64,000 nucleotides of DNA from Iningainema tapete BLCC-T55 (GTDB taxonomy: Bacteria > Cyanobacteriota > Cyanobacteriia > Cyanobacteriales > Nostocaceae), in contig NZ_JACXAE010000053.1 in the NCBI RefSeq assembly GCF_014698965.1, positions 1-64,000 of the forward strand, read 5' to 3'. This document shows, piece after piece, positions 16,091-25,398 of this stretch. The translations under genes were made by a program, and so were the position numbers. Below the pieces are notes generated by a model. That model was not told the origin of the DNA. It worked only from the letters and a program-made list of their open reading frames with translations, and ran no database searches. Numbering within the stretch: position 1 is the stretch's first letter; each line of letters starts with the position of its first letter.

Positions 16091-18406
16091 TTAAAGCCCA
16101 ATCGCCTTAGGTTTAAAATTACGCAAACGCAGAGCATTACTGACAACAGAAACCGAGCTAAAAGCCATTGCCGCACCTGCAATCATCGGATTAAGCAACC
16201 AACCAAAGATGGGAAAAAGAATCCCTGCTGCTATCGGTATTCCCGCCACATTGTAAACAAAGGCAAAAAAGAGATTTTGACGAATATTACCAATGGTAGC
16301 ACGAGAGAGTTGAATAGCAGTGACAATAAACCGCAAATCCCCAGAGATTAGAGTAATATCACTAGCGGCGATCGCCACATCTGTTCCTGTACCAATCGCA
16401 ATCCCCACATCTGCAACCGCCAGTGCAGGCGCATCATTAATCCCATCTCCAACCATTGCCACAATTCTAGACTTTGAATTGCGGTTTCTCCCCTGCTCCC
16501 CTACTCCCCTGCTCTTCTGCTCTTCTTTCTGGAGAGACTTGACAACTGCGGCTTTTTGATCAGGTCTGACTTCGGCAAATACTTGCTTGATACCGACTTC
16601 ACGGGCGATCGCTTCAGCTGTAGGGCGATTATCCCCTGTTAACATGACAACCTCTAAACCCAGTCTCTCCAGAGCTCGGATAGCCTGAACAGAAGAAGGT
16701 TTCAAGGCATCAGAAATCCCCATAATTCCCTGAACTTGCCCATCTACCGCGATCAAAATTGTAGTTTTGCTTAAATATTCTAATCGCTCTCGACACGATT
16801 GCAAAACTTGAGTATCAATCCCCAATTCGCTCATCCAGCGTTGCGTGCCGATTTGTACTAGATTATCATCGACAATTCCTTGCACACCGCTACCTGCGAT
16901 TGCCTCAAAATTCTTGGCATCAACTAACTCAACTTGTTGAGAGGAAGCATAGCGAACCACTGCCTCTGCCAGAGGATGTTCAGAGTTGCGTTCCACAGAA
17001 GCAGCTAACTTGAGCAGCTTGAGTTCATTACCATTTTCTGTACCATTAACTGTGACAAAATCTGTAACAGTTGGTTTGCCTTGCGTAATCGTCCCCGTTT
17101 TATCTAACACAATCGTTTGTATTTTGTGTGCCAGTTCCAAACTCTGGGCGTCTTTAATTAGAATACCGTTTTCTGCACCCTTCCCAGTACCCACCATTAC
17201 AGATGTAGGAGTTGCCAAACCTAACGCACAGGGACAAGCAATAATTAACACTCCAACAGTCGCGTTAAGAGCGAGAGTGAGGTTGCTCGTAATGGTGAAC
17301 CAGATGATGAAAGTGAGGAAGGCGATCGCAATTACCGCAGGCACAAACCATCCAGTTACTTTGTCAGCTAATCGCTGAATCGGTGCTTTGCTTCCTTGAG
17401 CCTGCTGCACGAGTTGGACAATTTGCGCCAATACTGTATCTTTTCCTACCCGTGTTGCTCGAAACTTAAAACTTCCTGTTTTGTTAATGGTAGCTCCAAT
17501 CACTTCATCACCTGGGTGCTTTTTCACTGACACACTTTCTCCAGTCACCATTGCCTCGTCGATTGTCGATGTTCCTTCTATCACTTCCCCATCTACGGGA
17601 ATACTCTCACCCGGACGCACCAACACCACATCCTCAATCTGGACTTCTTCAATCGGGACATCGACTTCTCGCCCACCCCGAACCAGACGAGCCGTCTTAG
17701 CTTGTAAAGCAATCAGCTTGCGAATCGCTTCTGAAGTCTGTCTCCTAGCACGATTTTCGAGAACCCTACCCAGCAAAATCAGGGTAATGATTATTGCTGC
17801 TGCCTCATAATACACATCAGGTTTCAAACCTTGAGCGATGAAGTAGTCTGGAAAGAAAGTAGGGAAAAGGGAATATAGATAGGCTGTACTAGTACCTAAA
17901 ACAACTAGTGTATCCATAGTTGCAGTATGACGCTTGAGAGCTTTCCAAGCATTTACGTAGAAAGATGCTCCACACCAGAACTGTACCGGAGCAGTTAATA
18001 CCAGCTGCACCCAAGGATTATGCAGCCACATGGGAATCAAGGGCAGGTGTAACCCAGTCATAGCAGGAAGTGAGCCTATCACCAGTACAGCGCTCAAAAT
18101 TCCACCAGCCACCAACTTGCGCAGCAAATTTCGGGTTTCTTTCAACCGGACCTGTTTTTCCGCATCATCTTCTCCAGTCATTATGTCCCGTTCTTGGAGG
18201 GGATAGGCAGAGTAACCTGCTGCATCTACAGCATCTTGAATGGCTTTTAAATCAGTTTCTTTAGGATCGTACTTTACTGTTGCTTGCTCTGCACCAAAAT
18301 TAACCTGACATTCATTCACACCAGGTACAGAACGAATCGCCTTTTCAACACTGTTAGCACAAGAGGCGCAACTCATACCGTGTAACTTGAGTGTGGTTTT
18401 TTCCAT
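16091..18406 (-). CDS. copA: Copper-translocating P1B-type ATPase
   Basis: A 771-residue copper-exporting ATPase of the inner (or thylakoid) membrane. One N-terminal heavy-metal-binding domain has 'GMSCASC' (Cys13, Cys16). Eight membrane helices are predicted, with the ion-binding 'CPC' in '[13 protein letters not shown]', then the phosphorylation site '[11 protein letters not shown]', the 'SEHPLAEA' nucleotide-binding motif and the '[10 protein letters not shown]' hinge. All key residues are present. An unusual Arg/Gly/Lys/Asn-rich insert of about 18 residues sits just before the hinge motif and derives from a GGGGAG-type low-complexity repeat. It is divergent to the DUF305 copper lipoprotein and followed by a MerR regulator, which together make a copper-resistance island. 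Confidence 0.95.
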   Translation of the reverse strand: MEKTTLKLHGMSCASCANSVEKAIRSVPGVNECQVNFGAEQATVKYDPKETDLKAIQDAVDAAGYSAYPLQERDIMTGEDDAEKQVRLKETRNLLRKLVAGGILSAVLVIGSLPAMTGLHLPLIPMWLHNPWVQLVLTAPVQFWCGASFYVNAWKALKRHTATMDTLVVLGTSTAYLYSLFPTFFPDYFIAQGLKPDVYYEAAAIIITLILLGRVLENRARRQTSEAIRKLIALQAKTARLVRGGREVDVPIEEVQIEDVVLVRPGESIPVDGEVIEGTSTIDEAMVTGESVSVKKHPGDEVIGATINKTGSFKFRATRVGKDTVLAQIVQLVQQAQGSKAPIQRLADKVTGWFVPAVIAIAFLTFIIWFTITSNLTLALNATVGVLIIACPCALGLATPTSVMVGTGKGAENGILIKDAQSLELAHKIQTIVLDKTGTITQGKPTVTDFVTVNGTENGNELKLLKLAASVERNSEHPLAEAVVRYASSQQVELVDAKNFEAIAGSGVQGIVDDNLVQIGTQRWMSELGIDTQVLQSCRERLEYLSKTTILIAVDGQVQGIMGISDALKPSSVQAIRALERLGLEVVMLTGDNRPTAEAIAREVGIKQVFAEVRPDQKAAVVKSLQKEEQKSRGVGEQGRNRNSKSRIVAMVGDGINDAPALAVADVGIAIGTGTDVAIAASDITLISGDLRFIVTAIQLSRATIGNIRQNLFFAFVYNVAGIPIAAGILFPIFGWLLNPMIAGAAMAFSSVSVVSNALRLRNFKPKAIGL

Positions 18407-18434
18407 TGGACGACAAAAAGTTGAATTAAACCTA

Positions 18435-18465
18435 TGTTAAAACCTCTAGTAGAGTGGAGAGTCAA
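18435..18465 (-). promoter_or_regulatory. MerR-type promoter/operator of copA
   Basis: On the minus strand a -35 element TTGACT is followed, after a long 19-bp spacer, by TTAACA as -10. The spacer holds a CTCTA-C-TAGAG type dyad (CTCCACTCTACTAGAGGTT). An over-long 19-bp spacer with a central dyad is the hallmark of promoters activated by MerR regulators. It lies about 30 bp upstream of the copA start codon. Confidence 0.7.
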
Positions 18466-18478
18466 GTCTTGAGCAAAC

Positions 18479-18513
18479 CAGATCCCCTACTTCTCAAAGA
18501 AGTCGGGGATCTG
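18479..18513. repeat. Hairpin repeat (AGATCCCC...GGGGATCT)
   Basis: A long near-perfect stem of CAGATCCCCTACTTCT and AAGTCGGGGATCTG. A sister copy stands at 20929-20962. It lies between divergent genes, so it is a dispersed repeat rather than a terminator. Confidence 0.75.
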
Positions 18514-18685
18514 AAAAAATTTCATCTTAATTTCATTTTGCTTTGAAACAATAAACGTTTAGTAGGGGCGAACGACTACGCTCCTGCTAACAAAAAATGG
18601 AAGTTGACACTACAGCTAACTGGAGATTTTATAATAACAGCAGCTATGTAATTTGTAGTGAAAGCTATAGAGGAATAACAAATTT

Positions 18686-19390
18686 ATGCAAAATATTTCT
18701 TGGAAAACTGGGTTTTTTGCGTTCAGCTTTTTCGCAATCGCTTCTCTAACAGGTGGAGTGCTTACAGCTTGTTCGACAAATGCTTCTCAAAACCAAACCG
18801 AGGCCACAAATACCACAGCAACCGAAGCTAGCAATAAGCAACACATGAATCATGGAGGGATGAATCATGGTGGTATGAACCATAGCATGGATTTAGGTCG
18901 GAGTAATGCTAACTATGATTTGCGGTTCATTGATGCCATGACAATTCACCATCAAGGGGCAACAGAAATGGCGCAAGAAGCACAGCAAAAGTCAAAACGT
19001 CCCCAAATCAAACAGCTAGCAGCCGATATTATTAAAGCGCAAAACTTAGAAATCCGCCAGATGAAGCAGTGGCGACAATCTTGGTATGCCAATGCAGGAA
19101 ATCAACCAATGGCTTACGATTCGGCATCGGGAAAGTTAAAACAGATGTCATCTGAGCAAATGCAAGCGATGAAAATGAGTATGAATTTGGGTGCAGCCGA
19201 TGCAGAGTTTGACTTGCGCTTCCTCAATGGGATGATTCCTCACCATGAAGGTGCTGTAGTGATGGCTCAAGATGCCTTGAAAAAGTCTAAACGTCCTGAA
19301 GTGAAAAAATTAGCTCAAGAGATTATTACTTCACAACAGAAAGAAATTGACCAAATGAAGCAGTGGCGAAAAGCTTGGTACAACAAGTGA
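18686..19390 (+). CDS. DUF305-domain lipoprotein, copper-associated
   Basis: A 234-residue lipoprotein: hydrophobic signal and lipobox L-T-A-C with Cys29. A His/Met-rich linker (about 52-68, three 'MNHGGMNH'-like units) follows, then two copies of the DUF305 four-helix unit (about 75-155 and 165-232). Each copy has 'FIDAMTIHHQGA' or 'FLNGMIPHHEGA', the paired histidines and methionines being typical metal ligands. The protein should sit in the periplasm or outer surface and bind or buffer copper. It is divergent from copA and near the MerR regulator. The ribosome-binding site is GAGGAA, 12 nt before ATG. A second dispersed hairpin lies in its upstream region. Confidence 0.9.
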   Translation: MQNISWKTGFFAFSFFAIASLTGGVLTACSTNASQNQTEATNTTATEASNKQHMNHGGMNHGGMNHSMDLGRSNANYDLRFIDAMTIHHQGATEMAQEAQQKSKRPQIKQLAADIIKAQNLEIRQMKQWRQSWYANAGNQPMAYDSASGKLKQMSSEQMQAMKMSMNLGAADAEFDLRFLNGMIPHHEGAVVMAQDALKKSKRPEVKKLAQEIITSQQKEIDQMKQWRKAWYNK

Positions 19391-19468
19391 GCTTGGTGTA
19401 TGCATTTTCAATACTCTTGAAGCTTGCGATCAATGCTTCAATTTTCACCAAGTAACAAGACGTAGGAC

Positions 19469-20086
19469 TCATCGCGGCTTGGTTGCTATCCCTTTATAGA
19501 GGTAATCGGTAATCTTTGGTAATTTGGGTGCGTAAAACTCTTCTAATGAAACTGTGTCAAATTGATTCTCAACTATTTGTTTAATATTACGGTTCAAGTG
19601 GCAACCATCCGCAATTACTTTTTGTAATGGTGTCAATCGGTTTTGCCAAACTTGAACTTTAGGTTCGTAGGAAAGTCCATGTTCGACAAAAAAGAAACGT
19701 CCTCCTGGCTTTAGGACTCGGTAAATTTCCTTGAGCGCCTGTTCAACGTTCTTCATGCTACATAAAGTCCAAGTGCTTACCACGCTGTCAAATGTATTGT
19801 CTGCCATTGGCAAGTTTTCACCATTTAACACTTGGTAATTGACAATAATGGATGATGTCTGAATGCGTTTTTGCGCTAATTTGCGAGTACCACTGTTGGC
19901 ATCGATCGCCACAATCTTATGGACATGTTCAGGATAGTAGGGGAGATTCAAGCCTGTGCCAAAACCTATTTCCAAAATTTCTCCTTTCACTCCTGCTAAA
20001 ATCTCTTGACGGTAGTTAGCAAGAATTGGATCGGATAGTGACAAATCAAAAAGATAGGGAAGGATTTTCTGTGAGTAAAAACCCAT
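19469..20086 (-). CDS. Class I SAM-dependent methyltransferase
   Basis: A 205-residue methyltransferase of the UbiE/METTL7-like group. The SAM-binding motif I is 'ILEIGFGTGLNLPYY', motif II has 'VAIDAN', motif III 'FDSVVSTWTLC' and the post-motif 'EIYRVLKPGGRFFFVEHG'. A strong ribosome-binding site (AGGAGG, 7 nt before ATG) fixes the start. No membrane helix. The substrate is not evident; relatives act on small lipophilic compounds. It stands alone between the DUF305 gene and decayed two-component remnants. Confidence 0.88.
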   Translation of the reverse strand: MGFYSQKILPYLFDLSLSDPILANYRQEILAGVKGEILEIGFGTGLNLPYYPEHVHKIVAIDANSGTRKLAQKRIQTSSIIVNYQVLNGENLPMADNTFDSVVSTWTLCSMKNVEQALKEIYRVLKPGGRFFFVEHGLSYEPKVQVWQNRLTPLQKVIADGCHLNRNIKQIVENQFDTVSLEEFYAPKLPKITDYLYKGIATKPR

Positions 20087-20250
20087 TTGTTCCTCCTGCT
20101 GAATTAACTCATCTTAAGTTTAGCAATACTTTAGTGGCGACGTTACCTACGATAAACGAATAAAAATATACACTCTCTAATTTCATCTAGTTCTGTCAAT
20201 CTAAGTCTAGAAGTGAACCTGAAACATAGTTAGGTGTGAAGTAACACTAT

Positions 20251-20415
20251 ATGAGAGTGCTGCTAGTTGAAGATGAACCAGATTTGGGCGCGGCGATTAA
20301 GCGCACTCTTACCCAGCAGAAGTATTTGGTAGACTGGGTAATAGACATAGCAGTGAAAAACAATGTAGAGACTTTGTCCCATCGCGTCTATACAAGGGTT
20401 GTAGACAACGCATAA
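20251..20415 (+). pseudogene. Truncated response regulator receiver (RppA-like)
   Basis: The frame starts 'MRVLLVEDEPDLGAAIKRTL' and continues 'TQQKYLVDWV', clearly the first 30 residues of an OmpR-type receiver with its acidic pair. It then runs into unrelated sequence containing a dispersed repeat and stops after 54 codons, before the phospho-acceptor Asp. The rest of the receiver and the DNA-binding domain are gone. Together with the kinase remnant that follows, it marks a lost two-component system. Confidence 0.7.
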
Positions 20416-20462
20416 TTAATTTTTGGAGATGTCTAATGGAGACTACGCTACCATAAAAGCGG

Positions 20463-20681
20463 ATTTTTGATCGCTTCTATCGGGTGAATAGCGATCGCTC
20501 TCGTAGGACTGGCGGTTCTGGTTTAGGATTGGCAATTGCGATGGCGTAGACGCGGAGCGGCTTGTCGTCAGACATCGTTCTTGCACATCACGGCAGTTTA
20601 AATGTACAAAGTGAATTAGGTAAAGGCAGTACATTTACGATTCTATTACCCAAAAAAAGCCCCAGCACAAAGCTGGGCTGA
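20463..20681 (+). pseudogene. Histidine kinase C-terminal remnant with repeat insertion
   Basis: The frame gives '[20 protein letters not shown]', then 'LGLAIA' (the F and G2 boxes of a histidine kinase ATPase domain), then a short inserted repeat that brings an in-frame TAG, then resumes in the same frame with 'IVLAHHGSLNVQSELGKGST' and ends a few residues later. The front of the kinase is missing. The insert, about 27-30 bp (GGCGTAGACGCGGAGCGGCT...), is of a kind dispersed in cyanobacterial genomes. Without it the frame would be continuous. Confidence 0.75.
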
Positions 20682-21004
20682 AAATCGTCAAATTATAGTT
20701 GTATTGAACACGATAGTCTTGCCTAATTCAAGTTGTTGCCAAATTGGCAAGTAAAAAGCTTCTTGTTATTGAGTAGTGACATTTGCCTAATTTTATAGTA
20801 CAATTGTACCAAATAAAGCAGACATCAGAGCATCAGGGATTGCATCTATCTCACAAATCCTCATGCGTAGGTAGGGTTGAAGAGGAATTAAATTTCCTCT
20901 TTAACCTTTTTCGCGTTTTGAAATACCAAGATCCCCGACAACTTTTACGAAGTCGGGGATCTTCGGAGATATTTCAGTCCGTTTTAACTGAATGCACGCT
21001 ATTA
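20682..21004. other. Intergenic region with dispersed repeats
   Basis: It holds a 12-bp palindrome (GTACAATTGTAC, 20798-20809) and the second AGATCCCC hairpin. Open frames here are short and lack protein-like features. No gene is supported. Confidence 0.5.
20929..20962. repeat. Hairpin repeat (AGATCCCCGAC...GTCGGGGATCT)
   Basis: A perfect 11-bp stem with a 12-nt loop. It is the sister of the element at 18479-18513. Confidence 0.75.
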
Positions 21005-21026
21005 GCCATGAACTTCAGTTCATGGC
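21005..21026 (-). terminator. Hairpin downstream of hsp20 copy 1
   Basis: A perfect 9-bp stem, GCCATGAAC / GTTCATGGC, with loop TTCA lies 24 bp past the hsp20 stop codon. No clear T run follows, so it may act as an RNA end stabiliser. The same position after hsp20 copy 2 also holds a hairpin. Confidence 0.5.
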
Positions 21027-21049
21027 GTACCATGCACATTTGCTAGCAA

Positions 21050-21499
21050 TTAACCAGCAGCTTGCTCCAAGTTGACTTTGACAACTTTGTTCTTTTCAGG
21101 TTCAGTCTTTGGTAGTGTCAAATTCAAAATACCGTCTTTGTATTCTGCAGTAACATTGCTATTCTGAACTTGCGCAGGTAGAGGAATCACGCGCTGGAAT
21201 TTACCGTAGTGGAATTCGCTACGGGTTACACCGTTTTCTTCAGTCTTGTTTTCAGACTTGCGCTCACCACTAATGGAAACAGCACGAGAAGTGACTTGCA
21301 CATCCAAGTCTTTAGCTTCTATTCCTGGAAGTTCTAGCTTCAAATGAATTACATCTTCAGTCTCTTGCAATTCAGCAGCCGGAACGCTGACAAAGCCTTT
21401 TTCAAATACTTCTGGTGATACTCTAGTATCTTCAAACAAACGGTTGATTTGACGTTGCAAAGAGTTGAATTCTTGCCAGCGGTTGTAACGAACTAACAT
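21050..21499 (-). CDS. Small heat-shock protein, Hsp20 family (copy 1)
   Basis: A 149-residue small heat-shock protein that holds unfolding proteins in a refoldable state. The alpha-crystallin domain (about 40-135) has 'IHLKLELPGIEAKDLDVQV', 'YGKFQRVIPLP' and the conserved 'DGILNLTLPK'. The ATG at 21499 is preferred; a TTG 21 bp upstream could add seven residues but would absorb the likely ribosome-binding site (AGAGG). It is about 75-80 percent identical to the second copy 3.6 kb to the right, and both its upstream and downstream flanks are similar to those of that copy, showing a segmental duplication. Confidence 0.95.
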   Translation of the reverse strand: MLVRYNRWQEFNSLQRQINRLFEDTRVSPEVFEKGFVSVPAAELQETEDVIHLKLELPGIEAKDLDVQVTSRAVSISGERKSENKTEENGVTRSEFHYGKFQRVIPLPAQVQNSNVTAEYKDGILNLTLPKTEPEKNKVVKVNLEQAAG

Positions 21500-21807
21500 C
21501 TTGGTTATGCCTCTTCTCAATCTGATTTACAACTTAATTTTTAGCTTTGATTATCATGTTATTCATAAATAATTAAGTTATAAATTCGGTTTTTATCACT
21601 AAATAAATGATGATTGCCGAACCATAAAATAGCTGTATTTAAAGGTAGAGAAAATTGTAATATACTGGTACGGTAAACCAAACAAATTCTCATGATTTTA
21701 ACTAGCGGGATAAAAGTAGAATGTTAAACCCAACACAGTATAAGTCGCTAAGAGCAAGATCCCTTCTAGCCAGTTAGACTAGGGTTAACACCAGATCGCC
21801 GCTTCGG
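21500..21807. promoter_or_regulatory. Upstream region of hsp20 copy 1
   Basis: About 190 bp of this region align by eye with the region upstream of hsp20 copy 2 (shared blocks ATAAATTCGGTT, TTATCACT, GATGATTGCCGAAC and GGTACGGTAAACC). Conservation of the non-coding part suggests a shared promoter and a structured 5' leader. No CIRCE element is seen. The right end is the downstream flank of the haemagglutinin-like gene. Confidence 0.5.
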
Positions 21808-24417
21808 CTAAGAACCAGTGCAAAGAGCGGGTTTCTGCCAAGGACTATGAGGCGTAGTGGGTGTATTAGCTGTAAGAACCACTTCTCCTTTTTCATTAAT
21901 CACCCACCCAGTAGCTTCTACGATGCGTTCTGGTGTAGTGCTAGTTGGTTTGGCGCTGACAAACGATGGGGAGCGGTTGTCACTGTTAGGGTTGAGAGTA
22001 ATTAAATCCACTAGCACTGCATCAGGTGTCAATATATTATCGGGACTGGGAGCTAATCCACCGCGTCCGGTGATAGTAAATGAAGTGCCTCTTTGCTTAC
22101 TACCAACAGCGCAGCTTGTGTCAATTTGATTTGAAGCATCAGCTAGATTCGTGGGCAGTTCTACTAAGCCAAAGTTAGCATCAATATATGGTATGTTGAG
22201 TTCTATAATACCGCTAAAATTTGGGCTCGTTTGCGAAATGGCGGTGATGTCATTTGTTAATAACTGACTTGGTTCTAAATCTTTAGGGCGTAACCGCTCT
22301 AGCTCCTTTTGACTCAGTGGCGTAATTCCAAATATATCAGCAGCCCTAATGGTGATTCTCCCTCCCTTACCACTGAATGCATTGGCTGTAATGTCACTGT
22401 TTTCATCTGGTACTGCGACGATAAAGCCATTGCGAGCATTGATGGCAATGTTGCCACCATCACCACCTGTCTGGTCATTACCCGCACTAGTAGAGATGGA
22501 ACTCTCACGACGCAATAAAAGTAAGTTTCCGATGTGAGCTTCAATATCTCCACCCCTACCCGATGTGGAGGTCGCATTAATCAGACTTTTATTGTCAAGT
22601 GTAATGGTATCTGCCACAATGCTAATTTTTCCAGCATCGCCCGTGCCCTCAGAGTTGGTACTTACATTTGCCTTGTTCGGTAAGTTGATGCGGTCTGCCA
22701 CTGTAATGTTGATGCCTCCTGCGTTACCTGTGCTACTTTTACCCGTAATGCTATTGACTGATGAATTTTCAATCCGCAAAGAATTTGCACTGATATTGAT
22801 TTTTCCAGCGTCACCCGTGTCATATGTGCTACTGTTTATATCTGTGTACCGTAGTATCTCCAACGAGCCTGCAACATTAAAGTTGATTTCTCCGGCGTTA
22901 CCTTTGTTGAACGCACGGTTCTTGATCCCCGAATTTTCAATTTGCAAAGAATTTGCACTCAGGTTGATATTTCCAGCGTTAACCTTCCTAAAGGAATCGG
23001 TAATTATACCAACTCCGTTTAGCACTAATGAACCTGCGACATTAATGTTGATTTCTCCGGCGTTACCTATGTCGCTGTACGTCTGACTACCTATGCCTAC
23101 ATTATTTTCGCTCAGCAAAGAATTTGCAGTAATGTTGATTTTTCCAGCGTCACCATTGCCATAAATGTTAGTATTTATACCAATTATGTCCTGAAATTTG
23201 ATTGGACCTGCGATATTAATGTTGATTTCTCCGGCGTTACCTGTGCTATTTCCCGCCGCATCGCTTCTGAGCTGCACCGAATTTTTGAGCGCAAGAGAAT
23301 TCGCATTAATGCTGATTGTTCCCGCGTTACCTGTGCCTAATCTCTGAGTACTCACGCCACTGTTATTCTCAAAGGTGATGTTGTTGGCAATCAGCTTAAT
23401 TTGTCCGCCATTCCCCGAACTGTAGGCGATAGAGCTGATGATGGACTCATTGACATTTACCTGTTTGCCCACAATGCTGATTTCTCCCCCGTGAAGATCG
23501 CCTTGGGTATCAGTGACTATAATTGACTGTCCACCCAGACGAATGAAATCACCAGCAAGAGCAATTCCCCCACCACCAACTCCTGTTGTACTCACGAACG
23601 ATTTACCAGAAAACTGAACGTCGCCAAAACTGGGAGCGCCAGAATAAGAAAGCTTCCACCCCTCTAGTACCGGGACGAGATTCACAGTCCCATTGTTCAC
23701 ACTGCCGATTTCAATACGTCCTGCTGGTGCCTTGAGAATACCACCCTCAACCGACACATTCTCTGACACTAATGCTAAGGTTTGCCCAAATTTGACTTGC
23801 AATTGAGTAACGCTAGTGTCAAACTGGGGAAACAGTCTTGTGCTAGTAATATTCTCAGGATAGACGATTGAGTGCCCTGGTCCTGTTACCTTAATTGTTC
23901 CTGGATTTGAACCGAATTGCAACCCCAAAGGAACGCTAACCGTTAATAGAGGGGGGGTGTTTGAAGCAGTGGCACTAAAGAAGGTGTCATCGGCAAAATT
24001 TATACGAATAGCAGTACTACCAATAAATGAACCGCCAATATTCAAACTGGCTTTTGGCCCAAATATAATCCCATTGGGATTGATCAGAAATAGGTTAGCA
24101 TTGCCTGACGCTTTAATTAACCCATCAATATTAGAAACTGACCCACCCGTTACTCTACTAATAATGTTCTCAATGTCAACAGCATTGTTAAATATTGCTT
24201 CGCTATCAGTGAGAACAGAAAACTCAGAGAAACTGTGGAACAGATTACCGCCTGCTTGCGTTCCGCCTGTGATATTGAGGGTGCTGCCATCTGGCGTGAC
24301 GATGGAATTATTTGGAAGAGTACCATCCGGGGTAATTTGGGCGATCGCACAATTTGCAGCCAAGACAAATGTACTACTTAGAATTCCCCCGAAAACTTGT
24401 TCCAAGTTCAAACGCAT
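21808..24417 (-). CDS. Filamentous haemagglutinin-like secreted exoprotein (TpsA type)
   Basis: A large exoprotein (869 residues from the ATG at 24417; GTG or ATG further upstream would add 12-15 residues). A signal peptide ends near 'CAIAQ', followed by the two-partner-secretion N-domain (about 25-290) with 'NGIIFGPKASLNIGGSF'. The middle consists of about eight related stretches of 45-50 residues ('GNAGEININVAGSL', 'GDAGKINISANSL') that should fold as a right-handed beta-helix. A C-terminal domain has 'TSCAVGSKQRGTSFTITGRGG'. It should be exported through a TpsB pore, which is not in this window, and act at the cell surface in adhesion or as a sheath protein. It stands between two duplicated hsp20 genes. 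Confidence 0.88.
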   Translation of the reverse strand: MRLNLEQVFGGILSSTFVLAANCAIAQITPDGTLPNNSIVTPDGSTLNITGGTQAGGNLFHSFSEFSVLTDSEAIFNNAVDIENIISRVTGGSVSNIDGLIKASGNANLFLINPNGIIFGPKASLNIGGSFIGSTAIRINFADDTFFSATASNTPPLLTVSVPLGLQFGSNPGTIKVTGPGHSIVYPENITSTRLFPQFDTSVTQLQVKFGQTLALVSENVSVEGGILKAPAGRIEIGSVNNGTVNLVPVLEGWKLSYSGAPSFGDVQFSGKSFVSTTGVGGGGIALAGDFIRLGGQSIIVTDTQGDLHGGEISIVGKQVNVNESIISSIAYSSGNGGQIKLIANNITFENNSGVSTQRLGTGNAGTISINANSLALKNSVQLRSDAAGNSTGNAGEININIAGPIKFQDIIGINTNIYGNGDAGKINITANSLLSENNVGIGSQTYSDIGNAGEININVAGSLVLNGVGIITDSFRKVNAGNINLSANSLQIENSGIKNRAFNKGNAGEINFNVAGSLEILRYTDINSSTYDTGDAGKINISANSLRIENSSVNSITGKSSTGNAGGINITVADRINLPNKANVSTNSEGTGDAGKISIVADTITLDNKSLINATSTSGRGGDIEAHIGNLLLLRRESSISTSAGNDQTGGDGGNIAINARNGFIVAVPDENSDITANAFSGKGGRITIRAADIFGITPLSQKELERLRPKDLEPSQLLTNDITAISQTSPNFSGIIELNIPYIDANFGLVELPTNLADASNQIDTSCAVGSKQRGTSFTITGRGGLAPSPDNILTPDAVLVDLITLNPNSDNRSPSFVSAKPTSTTPERIVEATGWVINEKGEVVLTANTPTTPHSPWQKPALCTGS

Positions 24418-24597
24418 AGATACCCCCGGTCGTAAACCCGAACCCACCCCCATACATACCACTCTTAGTTGGTTGTAGCTACTGTATGATACTAGTTTTT
24501 ATTTAACAAAAGCCGTTCGGTACTGTTTGTCGAGAGAGAATTTTGATGTAAGCTAAAGCTCACTTGAAATATATTTCAGTCCGTTAAAACGGACGAG

Positions 24598-24637
24598 GGC
24601 TATGAAGCCTTGAACTTGAGTTCTGGGCTTCATAGCC
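24598..24637 (-). terminator. Hairpin downstream of hsp20 copy 2
   Basis: A perfect 12-bp stem, GGCTATGAAGCC / GGCTTCATAGCC, with a 16-nt loop follows the second hsp20 gene, preceded by a smaller TCCGTT / AACGGA stem. The layout matches that after copy 1. Confidence 0.55.
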
Positions 24638-24679
24638 ATGTACTAATAAATCATTCTTTACTACCAATTAACCAGCAGC

Positions 24680-25114
24680 TTAAGCTAAGTTCACTTTGAC
24701 AACTTTGTTCTTTTCTTGTTCAGTCTTTGGTAGTGTCAAATTCAAAATACCATTTTTGTATTCTGCTGCAACGTTGGTGTTTTGAATGCGAGTAGGTAGA
24801 GGAATCACGCGCTGGAATTTGCCGTAGTGGAATTCGCTCTTAAACACACCGTTTTCTTCAGTCTTGTTTTCAGACTTGCGCTCGCCACTAATAGCAACAG
24901 CATTCTCTGTTACTTGAATATCTAAGTCTTTGGCTTCCATTCCTGGAAGTTCTATTTTCAGGTGAATTGCATTTTCTGTTTCTTTGATTTCCGCTGCTGG
25001 AACTCGTGCAACAGAGCTTTCAATTGATGTTGGTGATATGTTATCTTCAAACAAGCGGTTAATTTGACGTTGGAGAGTGTTGAATTCTTGCCAAGGGTTG
25101 TGACGAGATAGCAT
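24680..25114 (-). CDS. Small heat-shock protein, Hsp20 family (copy 2)
   Basis: A 144-residue small heat-shock protein with a full alpha-crystallin domain ('IHLKIELPGMEAKDLDIQV', 'YGKFQRVIPLPTR', 'NGILNLTLPK'). AGGAGG lies 9 nt before the ATG, so the start is secure. It is a close paralog of the gene at 21050-21499; most differences are in the N-terminal arm (residues 18-35), the part that sets client choice and oligomer form. Its 5' region also matches that of the other copy. Heat induction is likely from family knowledge; a leader RNA thermosensor is possible but not shown. Confidence 0.95.
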   Translation of the reverse strand: MLSRHNPWQEFNTLQRQINRLFEDNISPTSIESSVARVPAAEIKETENAIHLKIELPGMEAKDLDIQVTENAVAISGERKSENKTEENGVFKSEFHYGKFQRVIPLPTRIQNTNVAAEYKNGILNLTLPKTEQEKNKVVKVNLA

Positions 25115-25398
25115 ATCGATTTATCCTCCTTTCAGTTTGTTTTGCAACTTAATTGCTTGCTTTGATTCTTATGTTATGGCTTAAAAAATAAGTTGTAAAT
25201 TCGGTTGTTATCACTTGGGGATGATGATTACCGAACAAGAAGATGAGGTATTTTGAGGTGTGGAAAATTGCCAGATATTGGTACGGTAAACCCAACCAAG
25301 TATAATTATTTAAGTAGCAAGAGAAAAGTAAAATATTTAAAGTTTGTAGTCAGCACAAGAGCTTTGACTGCGGGTTGCTAACTCTAAAAAGGTGCGCC
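25115..25398. promoter_or_regulatory. Divergent region between hsp20 copy 2 and hisC
   Basis: It holds the leader and promoter region of hsp20 copy 2, matching that of copy 1 over about 190 bp, and the hisC promoter. No CIRCE-type repeat and no gene is seen. Confidence 0.5.

Noticed and set aside
20783-21046. Plus-strand open frame of 87 codons before hsp20 copy 1
   Set aside because: It runs through two dispersed hairpin repeats and has no protein-like features.
22600-23400. CRISPR-like regular repeats
   Set aside because: The periodicity is that of coding repeats in a beta-helix protein; units vary and there are no unique spacers.
22314-24478. Several frames opposite the haemagglutinin-like gene
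   Set aside because: They mirror the repeated beta-helix codons and change with the repeat; none has a good start.
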